A stretch of DNA of 64,000 nucleotides from Kribbella voronezhensis (GCF_004365175.1 NZ_SOCE01000001.1:1-64000); one strand, 5' to 3'. Counted from the first letter of the stretch, positions 17,118 to 26,317 are shown. A program made the numbers and translations. Notes: generated by a model from the sequence alone, not told the origin.

Positions 17118-17839
17118 CAACCGTCTCCGTCGGTCTGGGCGATCGACGGCTTGGTGGCCGGCGAGAGCTTCACCAGAACGAGGTTCTTGCCCGCGGCCGC
17201 GGCCGCCACGGCCGTGGAGTTCTCCATCGGCACCAGGACGGTCACGTTCAGCGTCGTGTTCGCGCCGGTCTTGGAATCGGCCACGGTGCCCGTGCTGTCG
17301 GTCACCAGGGCGGCGCCGACCAGGACCTGTGGTGCGCCCTCGGCGTTCGCCGACGGCACCCGGATGACCCTGACGATGTCGCCCTGGCTGACGTCGTCCG
17401 ACGGTGCCCGTCCGCTGTCGAGGCTGACGCCGACCAGCGCGCCGCCTTCGGGGATCGGCTTGGTCGTGAGGTTCGCCTCGGTGAGGAACTGGCCCTTGTA
17501 CACCCAGCTCGTCGTGTACTTCCCGAGCACCTTGTCGGCGTCGGCCCACAGCACCAGTTTCCCGGTCGCGCCGGCCAGGTCGCCGCGAGCCAGGTCCTTG
17601 GAGACCAATTTGTGCCCGGGAGCCAGCGCCTCGGCATCGATGGCGACGAAGTCCTGCCGGTGGCCGCTGCGGACCGCGATCAGCGCGGATCCGGCCGCGC
17701 CGAGCAGGATCAGGATCACCGCCAGGGCGGCCAGGGCGGGGCGGCGCTCACGGCCGCTGGGCAGTCGGGTCGAGCCGGAGACCGGTGCCTTGCCGCGGGC
17801 GCCGGCCGCCGAGGGACGCGAGGAGGACGAGAAACTCAC
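17117..17839 (-). CDS. CpaB/RcpC-like pilus protein with SAF domain
   Basis: 240 residues from GTG 17839 (ten codons shorter than the longest frame). A Ser/Arg-rich N-terminus, one membrane segment at about 35-55 (ALAALAVILILLGAAGSALIAV), then a SAF-like domain with VAIDAEALAPGHKLVSKDL and GALVGVSLDSG. SAF domains of CpaB/RcpC bind carbohydrate and stabilise the secretin or cell-wall passage of the pilus. It is the first gene of the tad operon, facing the giant-protein gene. Confidence 0.82.
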   Translation of the reverse strand: MSFSSSSRPSAAGARGKAPVSGSTRLPSGRERRPALAALAVILILLGAAGSALIAVRSGHRQDFVAIDAEALAPGHKLVSKDLARGDLAGATGKLVLWADADKVLGKYTTSWVYKGQFLTEANLTTKPIPEGGALVGVSLDSGRAPSDDVSQGDIVRVIRVPSANAEGAPQVLVGAALVTDSTGTVADSKTGANTTLNVTVLVPMENSTAVAAAAAGKNLVLVKLSPATKPSIAQTDGDG

Positions 17840-17915
17840 GCGCCTACCGTAATGGCCACATGGTGCCAACGACGCCGTCAGGTCCGGCTCGTGGCAACCC
17901 TGTTACACCTCGCCC

Positions 17916-17954
17916 GCTCCGACCACCCGGTCGGCACGATCTCCCGGTCGGAGC
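17916..17954. promoter_or_regulatory. Inverted repeat in the tad/giant-gene divergent region
   Basis: Perfect 9-bp arms (GCTCCGACC at 17916-17924 and GGTCGGAGC at 17946-17954) separated by 21 bases. The 300-base region 17840-18139 has no supported gene and must hold the promoters of both the tad operon and the giant-protein gene. The repeat may be an operator or a leader hairpin for the cpaB side; this is inference. Confidence 0.4.
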
Positions 17955-18029
17955 AACCCCGCGGAGATCTCCGTTCGGCAACCAAGTGGTCCAGCGAGGT
18001 ACCGGCCGGCGACGCAGGGTTGTAAATCG

Positions 18030-18072
18030 TTGACTGATCGCGAGAATTGACTGGCGGGCGGTTAACCCCGCC
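18030..18072 (+). promoter_or_regulatory. TTGACT boxes and palindrome upstream of the giant gene
   Basis: Two TTGACT hexamers (18030-18035 and 18047-18052) are followed by a perfect palindrome GGCGGG-CGGTTAAC-CCCGCC at 18053-18072. I do not see a good -10 at 17 bases from either hexamer, so these may be -35 boxes of an atypical promoter or part of an operator. They lie 70-110 bases before the chosen GTG. Confidence 0.35.
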
Positions 18073-18139
18073 TTTGCTAACGTCCCGACTGACCGTGACG
18101 GCTGTCCGGCGAACCGGATCCGAACAGGGGGCCCGCCTG

Positions 18140-21100
18140 GTGACGACTCCTGCGATTCGCGCTGCCGCACCGGCCGACCGCGCACATGCGGCGCTCGGAA
18201 CCGCGCTCGGCGTCGTCGCGCCCGAAGCGCTGCTGCTGCAGGACGGTGGCGTCCGGCTGACCGGCGATCGCGATGTCCTCGGCGCCGACGCGATGGGCCG
18301 GCTGGTCGAGCGGCTGACCGCCCGGGCCGCGGACCAGGCTTCCGACGACCGGATCCTGGCCGAGGCGACCGCGTTGCTGGGCGCTGAGATCACTCGCGCC
18401 CGCGGCGGCCGGTTCCCGGCCGATGGGTCCACCGCGGCACTCGATGCCCTGCTCGACGTACCGGATCTCGGTGCGGGGAGTCGGCAAGAGGCGGAGATCC
18501 TGCTGCGCGGCGTACTGGAAGGCAGTGCGGACACCTCGGATTCGGCGGCCGCACGCCTGGCGGAGCTGACTGCGAGGGAGCGCCGGCCGCTGCCTGCCGA
18601 TGTGGTGGACGCAGCGTGGGATATCCACCGCGAGGCCCAGGTGCTGCAGCGGACCCAGCCCAGCGCAGTACGGCGTACCGGCAGCGGGCGGCATCGCAAT
18701 ACGGTCGGCCGTCGCCGCGTCGCGCTCGTGACGGCACCGGAGCAGCGCAAGACCGGATTGGTGGCGGGCGGCCGTCCTGCGGCTCAAGCAGATCTCACCG
18801 ACGACGCAGTACTGCGCGCGCTCGCTCAGGTCCAGCCGGCTGACTTCGCGGGCAGTGTGACCGCCCCGCCGACGGCGCTCGACGTACCGAGGGTCGCGGT
18901 GTTCGAGACCGCCGCGCACGGCAAGCAGCACGTGCGGGTCGAGATCGCCGACCCCGGCTACGGCCGGGTCGCCGCGGCCGATGTCCGCTCGGGTAGCGCG
19001 GACAACCCCCACGTACTACGGGTCGGCGCGCGCGTCGACGATGCGCAGCTGGCCAGGATCTGGGTCAACCAGTTCAGCCGGATCCAGCAGCAGGTCGGCG
19101 TCGACCGGCCGCGCGGTTTCGCGGACCGGCTTCGGGCGCTGGTGAATCACGAGGGCCGCGACCGCCGGCTGGCCGGGCAGTACGACGAGTTCCGGCTGCT
19201 CACCAGGAACTGGCGAGAGGCTCGCGGTCAGGTCGCCTCGACCGGCCAGGTCAGCGGACCGCAGAGCGTCGAAGAGCTCGAGCGCGATCTGCGCGGTCTC
19301 GCGGCCACGATCGGCCGACGAGGCGGCACTCCCCCGGCGTTGCCGTGGACCTCGGGTGCGACCGTCGTCCCGGTGGTCGCCTCGGCCGGGATGACGACGC
19401 CCGCGGTCACCGCGGCGCCGAACACCCCGGCCCATCTCCGCGAGCGGGTCACCGTCGAGATCGCCACCCTCGACCGGTCGATCGACGATCTGACCGGACG
19501 CGTCGCGGCCAAGGAGGAAAGCGCTGCCGCCGCGCGAAAGGAAGGCGGCAAGAAGCGCGACGACGCCGGCGAGGAATCGGCGAAGAACGACCAGGGCGCC
19601 CCGGAGCGGGCCCGGAAGCTGCTGGTCGAGGCCTCGGCCGCCGACGGCAAGGCGAGACGCCACACGGAGCAGGCGGCCGTGCTCCGGTCCGCTCTCGGTG
19701 AGGCGACCGAGGCCAGGGCCGCCTATGTTGCACTGGGCAACGAGTTGGACGCGGTCGTCGCCGATCCGCGCAAGTCGATCGCCGACGTGCTCCCGTTGTC
19801 GCAGGCAGCGGCGGAGCAGACCGAGGCGTTCCAGCGCAGCCTGGCCAAGGCGGCACCCCGCAGGGATGTCTTGCACAGCGGGGCTCCCACCGGCCGGCTG
19901 CCGCATCTGACGGCGCTGACCGCGCACCTCAACCAGGTGCTCGAGGCAAACAACCTTCCGCACCGCTTCACCACCGAGATGCTGCACAGGACGTTGCGGG
20001 CCGAGTTCCGCCGGGTGATGTCGCCGGACGGCCTGGTGCTGCCGCTCGGTGGTGATCCGTCGGACGACGTCCGCGAGCTCGCCCAGGTGCGGTTGAAGTT
20101 GCAGCCAGGTGAACTGGCCGAGGTGATGGATCCCGAGGTGAAGCTGGCCGAGCTGATGGTCGGTCAGCTCGAGCAGGGCGGGCACGGCGTCTCGGCGACG
20201 GCGACCGGGACGTTCGGGCGCACCGGCGGGTTCAGCCTGAAGACGCTGATGGCGATGATGCCGGCCACCGACCCGGTCACGGCGGCGGCCAAGGTCGTTG
20301 CCCCCGGCTACGAGTTCGCCTTCGGCCGGAGCCGTTCGGTGACTACGGCCGCCACCGAGTACGCGCTCGGCGGAGCGGTCGAGGACAACCGGGGCGAATC
20401 GCAGCTGTTCGAAGGCGCGGCGGGCTGGGAGGTCGAAGTACGGACCTCGGCGGTCGGGCCGTGGTCTGCCGCCGGCCGGGTGGACACGTCCGGGCCGCGC
20501 GACTCGGGCTCCCTGAAGGTGTGGGTGTCGGCGGCGTACGTCGTGGATCCGCCGAAGGACACCACCACGATCGCTGAGCTGGGTGAGGCGCGTGACCCGG
20601 CGTTGCCGGAGCACGTCGCGACGGACGTCCGCGGGCTCGGCGACCTGGTGGACAAGACGATCCGCGGTACTCGTGAGCGGCTCAATGTGCTGGACCGGGT
20701 CGCGCACGACCAGATCCGCAACCTGCTCACCGAGGAGTTGCCGAGCAGGCTGGACGAGGCGACGAAGCCGGGCGGGATCGGCCGGTTGATCTACAGCGGC
20801 GGCGAGCCGGTCGCGTACGCGCAGGTCGAGACCGAGGTTGTCTGGGAGAAGGCCGAACTCGTCGGCGAGACCAGTACCGACCACTGGCAGGAACGGCTCC
20901 GGGTCGGCTTCTCCGGTGCCACCGGCAACGAAGGGTTCGCCGCGAACAGCTCGTCCTCGCTCACGCTGGGCTATGCGGGCGACGCGCTGTCGGACCTCGG
21001 ATCGACGAACGTCGACTTCGGGCCGACGGTGAAGGCAGGCCGGAGTACGTCGCGCAGCGACAGCATGAGCGCCGGCGGTACTGCGATTCACCCGAGCGTG

Positions 21101-24100
21101 CAGCGTTACACCGGGCCGACGCAGGGCTACCGGATGACGCTCAAGCACAAGGTGACCGTGCACCAGATCGGCGGCAAGGGGAAGTTCACCGAGAAAGGCG
21201 AGGGCACCGCCCTGCTGCGGTTCCCGGAGAAGGACGCCTTCCGGTACGGGCTCCCGGTCGACAAGGCCGCGGTCGTGCGCGAACCCGACGGAAAGCCGCG
21301 GAAGGACAAGAAGGAGCGGATCCTGCTGCGCGGGGATCCCCAGCCGACCGAGGAAGAGCTGCAGCTTCCGGACTGGATCGGCGACGAGCCGGGTCGGATG
21401 CGAGGGGCCGGCCCCGCTCTGGTCCAGCACGTCACAGGTGCGGACAAAGCACTCGACGCGACTGCCCGTGCTCTGAGCCGGCAGGGGTTGCTGCCGCCGC
21501 TCGACGCCAAGGGTCGGCCGCGCCTCGACGCACTGCCCAAGGACCCGCTCCTGCGAGCAAGCCAGTTGCAGAACTACGAGCGGCTCCATCAGCACCTCTC
21601 TGCCCTGCGGTTGGAGACCGGCTACGACCAGGCGGCTCAGAGTGGCCTGCCGCTCGCCCTGGTGGAACACCGCGCCGGCCACGCCCCGCAGTACCGGACG
21701 TTCCGGATCGGCCTGCAGCAGAATTTCGGCAAGGCCACCTGTCTCGGGGTGACCGACGCCGAGGCCGTGGTGAACCTGGACATCGCGTCGCGGACATCCG
21801 GACGCTCGGGTGGGCGGTCCAAGCGGCTGCCGTGGGGAATCACCTTCGGTTTCAGCGACAATCCGGCCACCGGTCATGCGGGACAGACTCCGCAGGGCGG
21901 TCCCAGCTACGGACGGGCCTCGCTCGGTCGCTTCATGAACTGGGCGACCGGCGGCACTGTCAACCAGGTCGCCCTGGTGGAGAGCACAGCACCGGTCGCG
22001 GTCTTCGACGTACCGCACAAGCTCGTACTCACCGAGGTCACCGCGGCTGGTGACAGCGAGCCGCTGGCCGAGGTGGACGGCAGCGCCTCGGTGCTGCTGG
22101 ACAGCGAATTGCTCAACCAGAAGGACGTCCCGGCCGCCACTCCGTTCCAGGGCCGGACCAGCGAGGCCGTCCTCGATCAGGCCAAACTTCTGCACCTGGA
22201 CATCCGCGACCCGCTCAAGCGGATCCAGGCGGCCCTCCCGGCGGCCTCCCGACCCGACGGTCCCGGCTATCACCACCTTGCCGCGTTCCTCAACGCCAGG
22301 AATCTGATCGCCCACCCGGAGTGGAAGACCACGGAGTACCGGACCAGGATCGGGCTCAGCCCGGCGCCGAGCTCACTCCCCCAGGCGATCGCCCAGCAAG
22401 GGCTTCGCCCTCGGCGGGCGACGGTGTCCCTGACCGCAAAGGTGGAGAATCACACCTTCCTGCGCGCGACCCATCAGGTCTCCGGTGACATCAACCTGAC
22501 GCTCGGCAGCTACAGCACGACCGACGGAAGCTCGACCGGGAACAACGCCGGCGTCTCCGGCGGCAGCGGGATGGCCGGTGCGGACGGCAGCGCCGTCGGT
22601 GGTTCGGCCGGCTGGAGCCGGAGCGGCAGCGAGTCGCGGTCCCGCAGCGAGACCCAGATCTGGGGCTGGGAGCGGCTGCGGATCGAGATCGGCCAGCACT
22701 ACGTGTTCAAGGCCGACGTGAACTTCACCGCCAAGGTCGCCGACGGCGAGTCCGCCGAACCGCAGCAGATCAAGCTCGACGACGGCACCGTGCTGTTCAC
22801 GTTGCCCGAGCGCGACGCCCTGCGGCTGTACGGGCGACGCGAACTCGACCTGCCGCTGCATCAGGTGGCGGATGCCGCCGAGCGGTTCCTCAAGGGCGAC
22901 CTGACCATGGACCGCCGTACTGCGAGTGCCTTCGTCCGGCGCTACGAGTCGGAGAAGTCCGGCGTGACGGACGGGCTGGCCGCGACTCATACCCGAGCCC
23001 AACTGGCGACGAAGGTTCGTGAGCTGGCCGGTATGGGCAGCGCGGCGGCGGGCACTCCGCAGGCCGAGTTGGAGAACACCCTCGACACGGCCGACGAACT
23101 GGTCGCCAAGACGACCGAGGTCTCGCTACCGGAGCACTACAACTCCATGATGGGCGCGGCGCTGATCGAGAAGACCGAGTTCACCAACGAAGCGGGCACC
23201 AGCCTCGACGTCCACGCCGCCGTGAAGTCGGCCGTCGAGCAGGCCGCGCCCGGCCGCTTCGAGAAGGACCCGATCCTGTCCGAGAGCCTGTACGGCGATC
23301 TGGCCGGCAAGCGCTGGCAGGGTCACCTCGACGACATGCTCGACCCGCGCGGCTTCGTCAAGGAGTACCCGGTCAAGACCTCCGGGACCGGGCCACCCGA
23401 GGTACTGCGGCTCCGGGTCCGCGCGGTCTTCGCTGGGCCGGTGGTCGGCGACGGCACCGAGGAAAGCGCGATCAGCATCGTCCAGGGCTACGACTACGAA
23501 GAGTTCAGCCGCAGCCGGTCGCACAGCACCAGTCACTCCTTCAACGTCGGCGGCGCCGGCAACGAAGCCCTCGGTGGCAACGTCGGGGTGAGCACCGACC
23601 AGAGCCGGACGAGCTCGGCCTCCAGTGGCGAGCAGTCGACGATGTTGCAGCGGATGCTGCACGGCAAGACCAGCCGGGTCGAACGGCAGATGCACCTCCT
23701 GGTCGAGGTGGAACGGCTTCCGGTCGCCGGTGGTTCGACGAAGGGCATCCTGCGCCGCAACGCCGATCGGGCGGTGTCCGAGGACCGCGGTGGCTACGGT
23801 GCCGAACTGTTGTCCGGGGGCATGACCCAGTTGGTGCCGACCGCCGTGCTGAACAGCCCGCCCACTCCGAAGTCGACCCCGGAGCGGCAGGACCACCGCG
23901 AGGTCGTCCTGCCCGCGTCGTACTTCGTCGAGGGCACGCGCCCTTACCTGCAAGGCGAACCGGAGACGGACAAGCTGTTCGACACGATCGCCGAGCGGTT
24001 GGCCGCACGCGACATGCTGTCGGTCAACGGTGTCCGGATGCACCGCACGGAACTGGAGAACCAGCTGTCCGCATCGGTCCGGAGTGCCGCCTTCCACCGG

Positions 24101-25138
24101 ATGGCCAGCGACGAGGGCCACCGGATGGTTCGGCTGCCCGTGCCGGGGCACGGCAACCAGGTGGTCGACGTCCGGGTCGCCGCGCGGGTGTCCGACGTAC
24201 AGCTCGTCGGGAACCCGATCGAGGACGGCCAGCTCGGCGTCATCGACCGGATCCAGCGAACGGCCAAGACCTCCGCAACCGCCAACCAGTGGGTGCCCGC
24301 GAGCGGGGCCGGCGGTGGCGGCGCCGGGGCACTCGGCGTCTCGGCCGGGGTGTCCGTCGGCGAACAGGCGTCGTACACCGACTCCGACACCACCGGGAAC
24401 CGCAACGAGCTGAGCAAGTACGAGAAGGGCACCCTGGTCACCGTGCGGGTGCGGGTCGATTACGACCTGACCTTCGAGCGTTCGAAGCTGACCCGAGGCG
24501 GCGACGAGAAGGTGAAGAAGTCCGACTCGATGAGCCAGGTCGCCACCGGCGAGGCCTACCTGACCATGTTCGAACAGCAGTACCTCGAGATGCGCGAGCG
24601 GATGGAGACGGGTGCCTCGCTGTCCGAAGCGTTGGAGGGACTCGATCCGCAGGTCGCGGGACGGCACCAGTTCGCTTTCGACCACACGGAGAACGAGGCC
24701 GGCCAACCGGAGTACCACCCGTATCAGCCGATGCTGGACGCGCTGGCCGAGGCGCGCAAGGACGGCACCACGGTTCAGCTGACGATCCAGCAGCAGGACG
24801 GACAGGTCCGGACCTATCAGGCCAAGCCGGACGGCACGATGCGTGGCCTGAACGACGGCGGCTTCGGGGCAGCGTTCGCGACCCTGCATCCGCGGCTGGC
24901 TCAACTGGCCGAAGGCCGGGTCGATCTGCAGCAACTGTTCAACACGGCGGAGCGGACGAAGCACTTCAGTGGCGCTGTCTCCGAAGCACTGCAGAAGAAG
25001 GGCATTCCGGCCGCAGCATTGACTGAGCTGGACCACTCGCTTGCTGCCCGCGCCGCCGCAAGCCGTACTGCGGGCGACGGTGCCCGGCGGCAGACGCAGG
25101 CCGCTCCCGCTGCCCACGGTGTGGAGATCTCGTCGTGA
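18140..25138 (+). CDS. Giant protein with repeated Ser/Gly hairpin modules, function unknown
   Basis: 2332 residues from GTG 18140, chosen for AGGGGG 9 bases upstream; GTG 18095 or TTG 18047 would add 15 or 31 residues. No signal peptide or membrane helix is seen. Residues up to about 420 are Ala/Arg-rich; about 435-550 are highly charged and probably coiled coil. From about 650 onward beta-rich modules recur, each with a Ser/Arg/Gly-rich stretch: RSRSVTTAATEYALGG near 730, GRSTSRSDSMSAGG near 970, SGRSGGRSKR near 1220, SRSGSESRSRSET near 1495, SRSRSHSTSHSF near 1790, GEQASYTDSDTTGN near 2075. Two modules end in a shared FPEKDAFRYG / LPERDALRLYG block. I count one Cys (near 1201). It resembles, from memory, giant actinobacterial proteins often found beside polymorphic-toxin loci, but no toxin domain is visible at its C-terminus. 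Two small genes follow in the same operon. Confidence 0.9.
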   Translation: MTTPAIRAAAPADRAHAALGTALGVVAPEALLLQDGGVRLTGDRDVLGADAMGRLVERLTARAADQASDDRILAEATALLGAEITRARGGRFPADGSTAALDALLDVPDLGAGSRQEAEILLRGVLEGSADTSDSAAARLAELTARERRPLPADVVDAAWDIHREAQVLQRTQPSAVRRTGSGRHRNTVGRRRVALVTAPEQRKTGLVAGGRPAAQADLTDDAVLRALAQVQPADFAGSVTAPPTALDVPRVAVFETAAHGKQHVRVEIADPGYGRVAAADVRSGSADNPHVLRVGARVDDAQLARIWVNQFSRIQQQVGVDRPRGFADRLRALVNHEGRDRRLAGQYDEFRLLTRNWREARGQVASTGQVSGPQSVEELERDLRGLAATIGRRGGTPPALPWTSGATVVPVVASAGMTTPAVTAAPNTPAHLRERVTVEIATLDRSIDDLTGRVAAKEESAAAARKEGGKKRDDAGEESAKNDQGAPERARKLLVEASAADGKARRHTEQAAVLRSALGEATEARAAYVALGNELDAVVADPRKSIADVLPLSQAAAEQTEAFQRSLAKAAPRRDVLHSGAPTGRLPHLTALTAHLNQVLEANNLPHRFTTEMLHRTLRAEFRRVMSPDGLVLPLGGDPSDDVRELAQVRLKLQPGELAEVMDPEVKLAELMVGQLEQGGHGVSATATGTFGRTGGFSLKTLMAMMPATDPVTAAAKVVAPGYEFAFGRSRSVTTAATEYALGGAVEDNRGESQLFEGAAGWEVEVRTSAVGPWSAAGRVDTSGPRDSGSLKVWVSAAYVVDPPKDTTTIAELGEARDPALPEHVATDVRGLGDLVDKTIRGTRERLNVLDRVAHDQIRNLLTEELPSRLDEATKPGGIGRLIYSGGEPVAYAQVETEVVWEKAELVGETSTDHWQERLRVGFSGATGNEGFAANSSSSLTLGYAGDALSDLGSTNVDFGPTVKAGRSTSRSDSMSAGGTAIHPSVQRYTGPTQGYRMTLKHKVTVHQIGGKGKFTEKGEGTALLRFPEKDAFRYGLPVDKAAVVREPDGKPRKDKKERILLRGDPQPTEEELQLPDWIGDEPGRMRGAGPALVQHVTGADKALDATARALSRQGLLPPLDAKGRPRLDALPKDPLLRASQLQNYERLHQHLSALRLETGYDQAAQSGLPLALVEHRAGHAPQYRTFRIGLQQNFGKATCLGVTDAEAVVNLDIASRTSGRSGGRSKRLPWGITFGFSDNPATGHAGQTPQGGPSYGRASLGRFMNWATGGTVNQVALVESTAPVAVFDVPHKLVLTEVTAAGDSEPLAEVDGSASVLLDSELLNQKDVPAATPFQGRTSEAVLDQAKLLHLDIRDPLKRIQAALPAASRPDGPGYHHLAAFLNARNLIAHPEWKTTEYRTRIGLSPAPSSLPQAIAQQGLRPRRATVSLTAKVENHTFLRATHQVSGDINLTLGSYSTTDGSSTGNNAGVSGGSGMAGADGSAVGGSAGWSRSGSESRSRSETQIWGWERLRIEIGQHYVFKADVNFTAKVADGESAEPQQIKLDDGTVLFTLPERDALRLYGRRELDLPLHQVADAAERFLKGDLTMDRRTASAFVRRYESEKSGVTDGLAATHTRAQLATKVRELAGMGSAAAGTPQAELENTLDTADELVAKTTEVSLPEHYNSMMGAALIEKTEFTNEAGTSLDVHAAVKSAVEQAAPGRFEKDPILSESLYGDLAGKRWQGHLDDMLDPRGFVKEYPVKTSGTGPPEVLRLRVRAVFAGPVVGDGTEESAISIVQGYDYEEFSRSRSHSTSHSFNVGGAGNEALGGNVGVSTDQSRTSSASSGEQSTMLQRMLHGKTSRVERQMHLLVEVERLPVAGGSTKGILRRNADRAVSEDRGGYGAELLSGGMTQLVPTAVLNSPPTPKSTPERQDHREVVLPASYFVEGTRPYLQGEPETDKLFDTIAERLAARDMLSVNGVRMHRTELENQLSASVRSAAFHRMASDEGHRMVRLPVPGHGNQVVDVRVAARVSDVQLVGNPIEDGQLGVIDRIQRTAKTSATANQWVPASGAGGGGAGALGVSAGVSVGEQASYTDSDTTGNRNELSKYEKGTLVTVRVRVDYDLTFERSKLTRGGDEKVKKSDSMSQVATGEAYLTMFEQQYLEMRERMETGASLSEALEGLDPQVAGRHQFAFDHTENEAGQPEYHPYQPMLDALAEARKDGTTVQLTIQQQDGQVRTYQAKPDGTMRGLNDGGFGAAFATLHPRLAQLAEGRVDLQQLFNTAERTKHFSGAVSEALQKKGIPAAALTELDHSLAARAAASRTAGDGARRQTQAAPAAHGVEISS

Positions 25139-25148
25139 AAGGAACGAT

Positions 25149-25664
25149 ATGGCGTTCGCGGTAGCTCGTACGCCGGATGAGGCACTCCTGTACGCCGAGT
25201 TGGCGCCCTGCGAGGACTGCGGCGCGCTGGCGACCGAGTGGAAGCAAGGGCTGACCTCGGTCGATGGCGAGCTCGCGATCAGCTACCTGGCCGCTTGTCC
25301 GGGCTGTGGGGCGGGGCGCGAACTCCTGTTCGGCATGCCTGCGCAGGAGACAGCCCCAGGGCCATTCCCGACCTTCGGTGGCGAGGAGCCGTCCGAGATC
25401 TTCGACGCCGGTCAGTGGCTGGAGATCGCGGACAACGCGGCCCGCGACGTACCGATCGACGACGCTGCCGAGGCGGGCCGGCGGCTGGCGCTGGCGCGGG
25501 CGGCGGTCGACGAGGTGGTCAAGTTCATCCCGGCCGGCGAGCACGCAGTACCGGACGACGCGTTCTGGACCGAGCAGGGGTCGCGGCTACGAGCCGGCGA
25601 ACCGGGTAGGTTCCGGCTGGAACGACTGCTCGTCGTTCGCGACAGCTATCGAGGAGATGCCTGA
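25149..25664 (+). CDS. Small zinc-ribbon protein coupled to the giant gene
   Basis: 171 residues, ATG 10 bases after the giant-gene stop with GAAAGGA in front. It starts with VARTPDEALLYAEL, then has CEDCG (about 21) and CPGCG (about 50), a four-Cys zinc ribbon. The second half (EIFDAGQWLEIADNAARDV, then AVDEVVKFIPAGEHAVP and FRLERLLVVRDSYRG) aligns by eye with the next gene product. No annotated domain is recognised. Immunity protein, chaperone or assembly partner for the giant protein are all possible; the operon order suggests a dedicated partner. Confidence 0.85.
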   Translation: MAFAVARTPDEALLYAELAPCEDCGALATEWKQGLTSVDGELAISYLAACPGCGAGRELLFGMPAQETAPGPFPTFGGEEPSEIFDAGQWLEIADNAARDVPIDDAAEAGRRLALARAAVDEVVKFIPAGEHAVPDDAFWTEQGSRLRAGEPGRFRLERLLVVRDSYRGDA

Positions 25665-26215
25665 TGCTTACCGCACGGACGCTGGCCGAGGCGCACATCT
25701 ATGCGAGCGTGATGGCCGCGGCGGACGCACCGGATGCCACTGCCGCAGCCGCCGAGGAGACGCTGGCCGAGGGGGCCGATACCTGGACCCTGAACGTCCG
25801 TGGTTACGAGATCGAGGTCCCGTACGCCTCGGAGCAGGCGGCGCGGCAGGTCGGCGCCCGGTTCGGGCTGGGCGTGTCGCAACTGGTCGACGCGGGGCAA
25901 TGGGTGCTGGTGGCAACGACGTACGCGCGGCGGGCGCTCGACCTCGATCTGGCCTACGACAACGGACCCGAGTCCGAGCGGCGCAGCATCGAGCTGAACT
26001 GGATGTTCGCGGCCGACGCGCTGACCGAGGCGGTCAAGTTCCTGCCCGAGGACGCCGAGGCGATCCCGGCCGAGGTGCTGTGGTCGGAGCTCGGCCGGCA
26101 GACCTACCGGCAGCAGCCCGAGCTGTTCCAGCGGGCGAAACTGGTCGACGACCTCGAGTACTACCGTGGCACGCTCGACGACTTCCGCGCCCTGCACGGC
26201 GGCCCGTCGGCCTGA
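25664..26215 (+). CDS. Paralogue of the preceding small protein, without Cys
   Basis: 183 residues. Its ATG overlaps the preceding stop as TGATG and has GAGGAG 7 bases upstream, so it is translationally coupled. It shares with its neighbour the opening ARTxxEAxxYA, the central DAGQWxxxAxxxAR and the ending in VKFxPEDAEAIPAEVLW, then PELFQRAKLVDDLEYYRG. The zinc-ribbon Cys are absent and replaced by an Ala/Glu-rich stretch. It looks like a tandem duplicate that lost metal binding. Function unknown; context ties it to the giant protein. Confidence 0.85.
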   Translation: MLTARTLAEAHIYASVMAAADAPDATAAAAEETLAEGADTWTLNVRGYEIEVPYASEQAARQVGARFGLGVSQLVDAGQWVLVATTYARRALDLDLAYDNGPESERRSIELNWMFAADALTEAVKFLPEDAEAIPAEVLWSELGRQTYRQQPELFQRAKLVDDLEYYRGTLDDFRALHGGPSA

Positions 26216-26223
26216 GGCCCGCG

Positions 26224-26317
26224 GCCAGCCGCGGGGGCCATCGGTCAGCCGCGGGTCCGCCGTCAGCTGCGGGTCCGCGGTCAGCCGCGGGGTCCGCCGT
26301 CAGGTGCGGGGTGGCTC
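26224..26317. repeat. Short GC-rich tandem repeat
   Basis: Five imperfect copies of a unit like GTCAGCCGCGGGTCCGCC start at about 26224, 26244, 26262, 26280 and 26299, with a period of 18-20 bases. The array fills the convergent gap after the small paralogue and its last copy covers the end of the NfeD gene. It may act as a terminator or be slippage-prone sequence. Confidence 0.75.

Noticed and set aside
18047-18139. Earlier starts (TTG 18047, GTG 18095) for the giant protein
   Set aside because: They lie in the palindrome/promoter region and lack a ribosome site, whereas GTG 18140 has AGGGGG at 9 bases.
19016-22315. 1099-codon minus-strand frame inside the giant gene
   Set aside because: Composition is that of a shadow frame and the plus-strand protein shows structured repeats and an operon with good ribosome sites.
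18140-25138. Giant protein as an RHS/YD-repeat or Tc-type toxin
   Set aside because: No YD-repeat pattern, no RHS core DPxG motif and no C-terminal toxin domain are visible.
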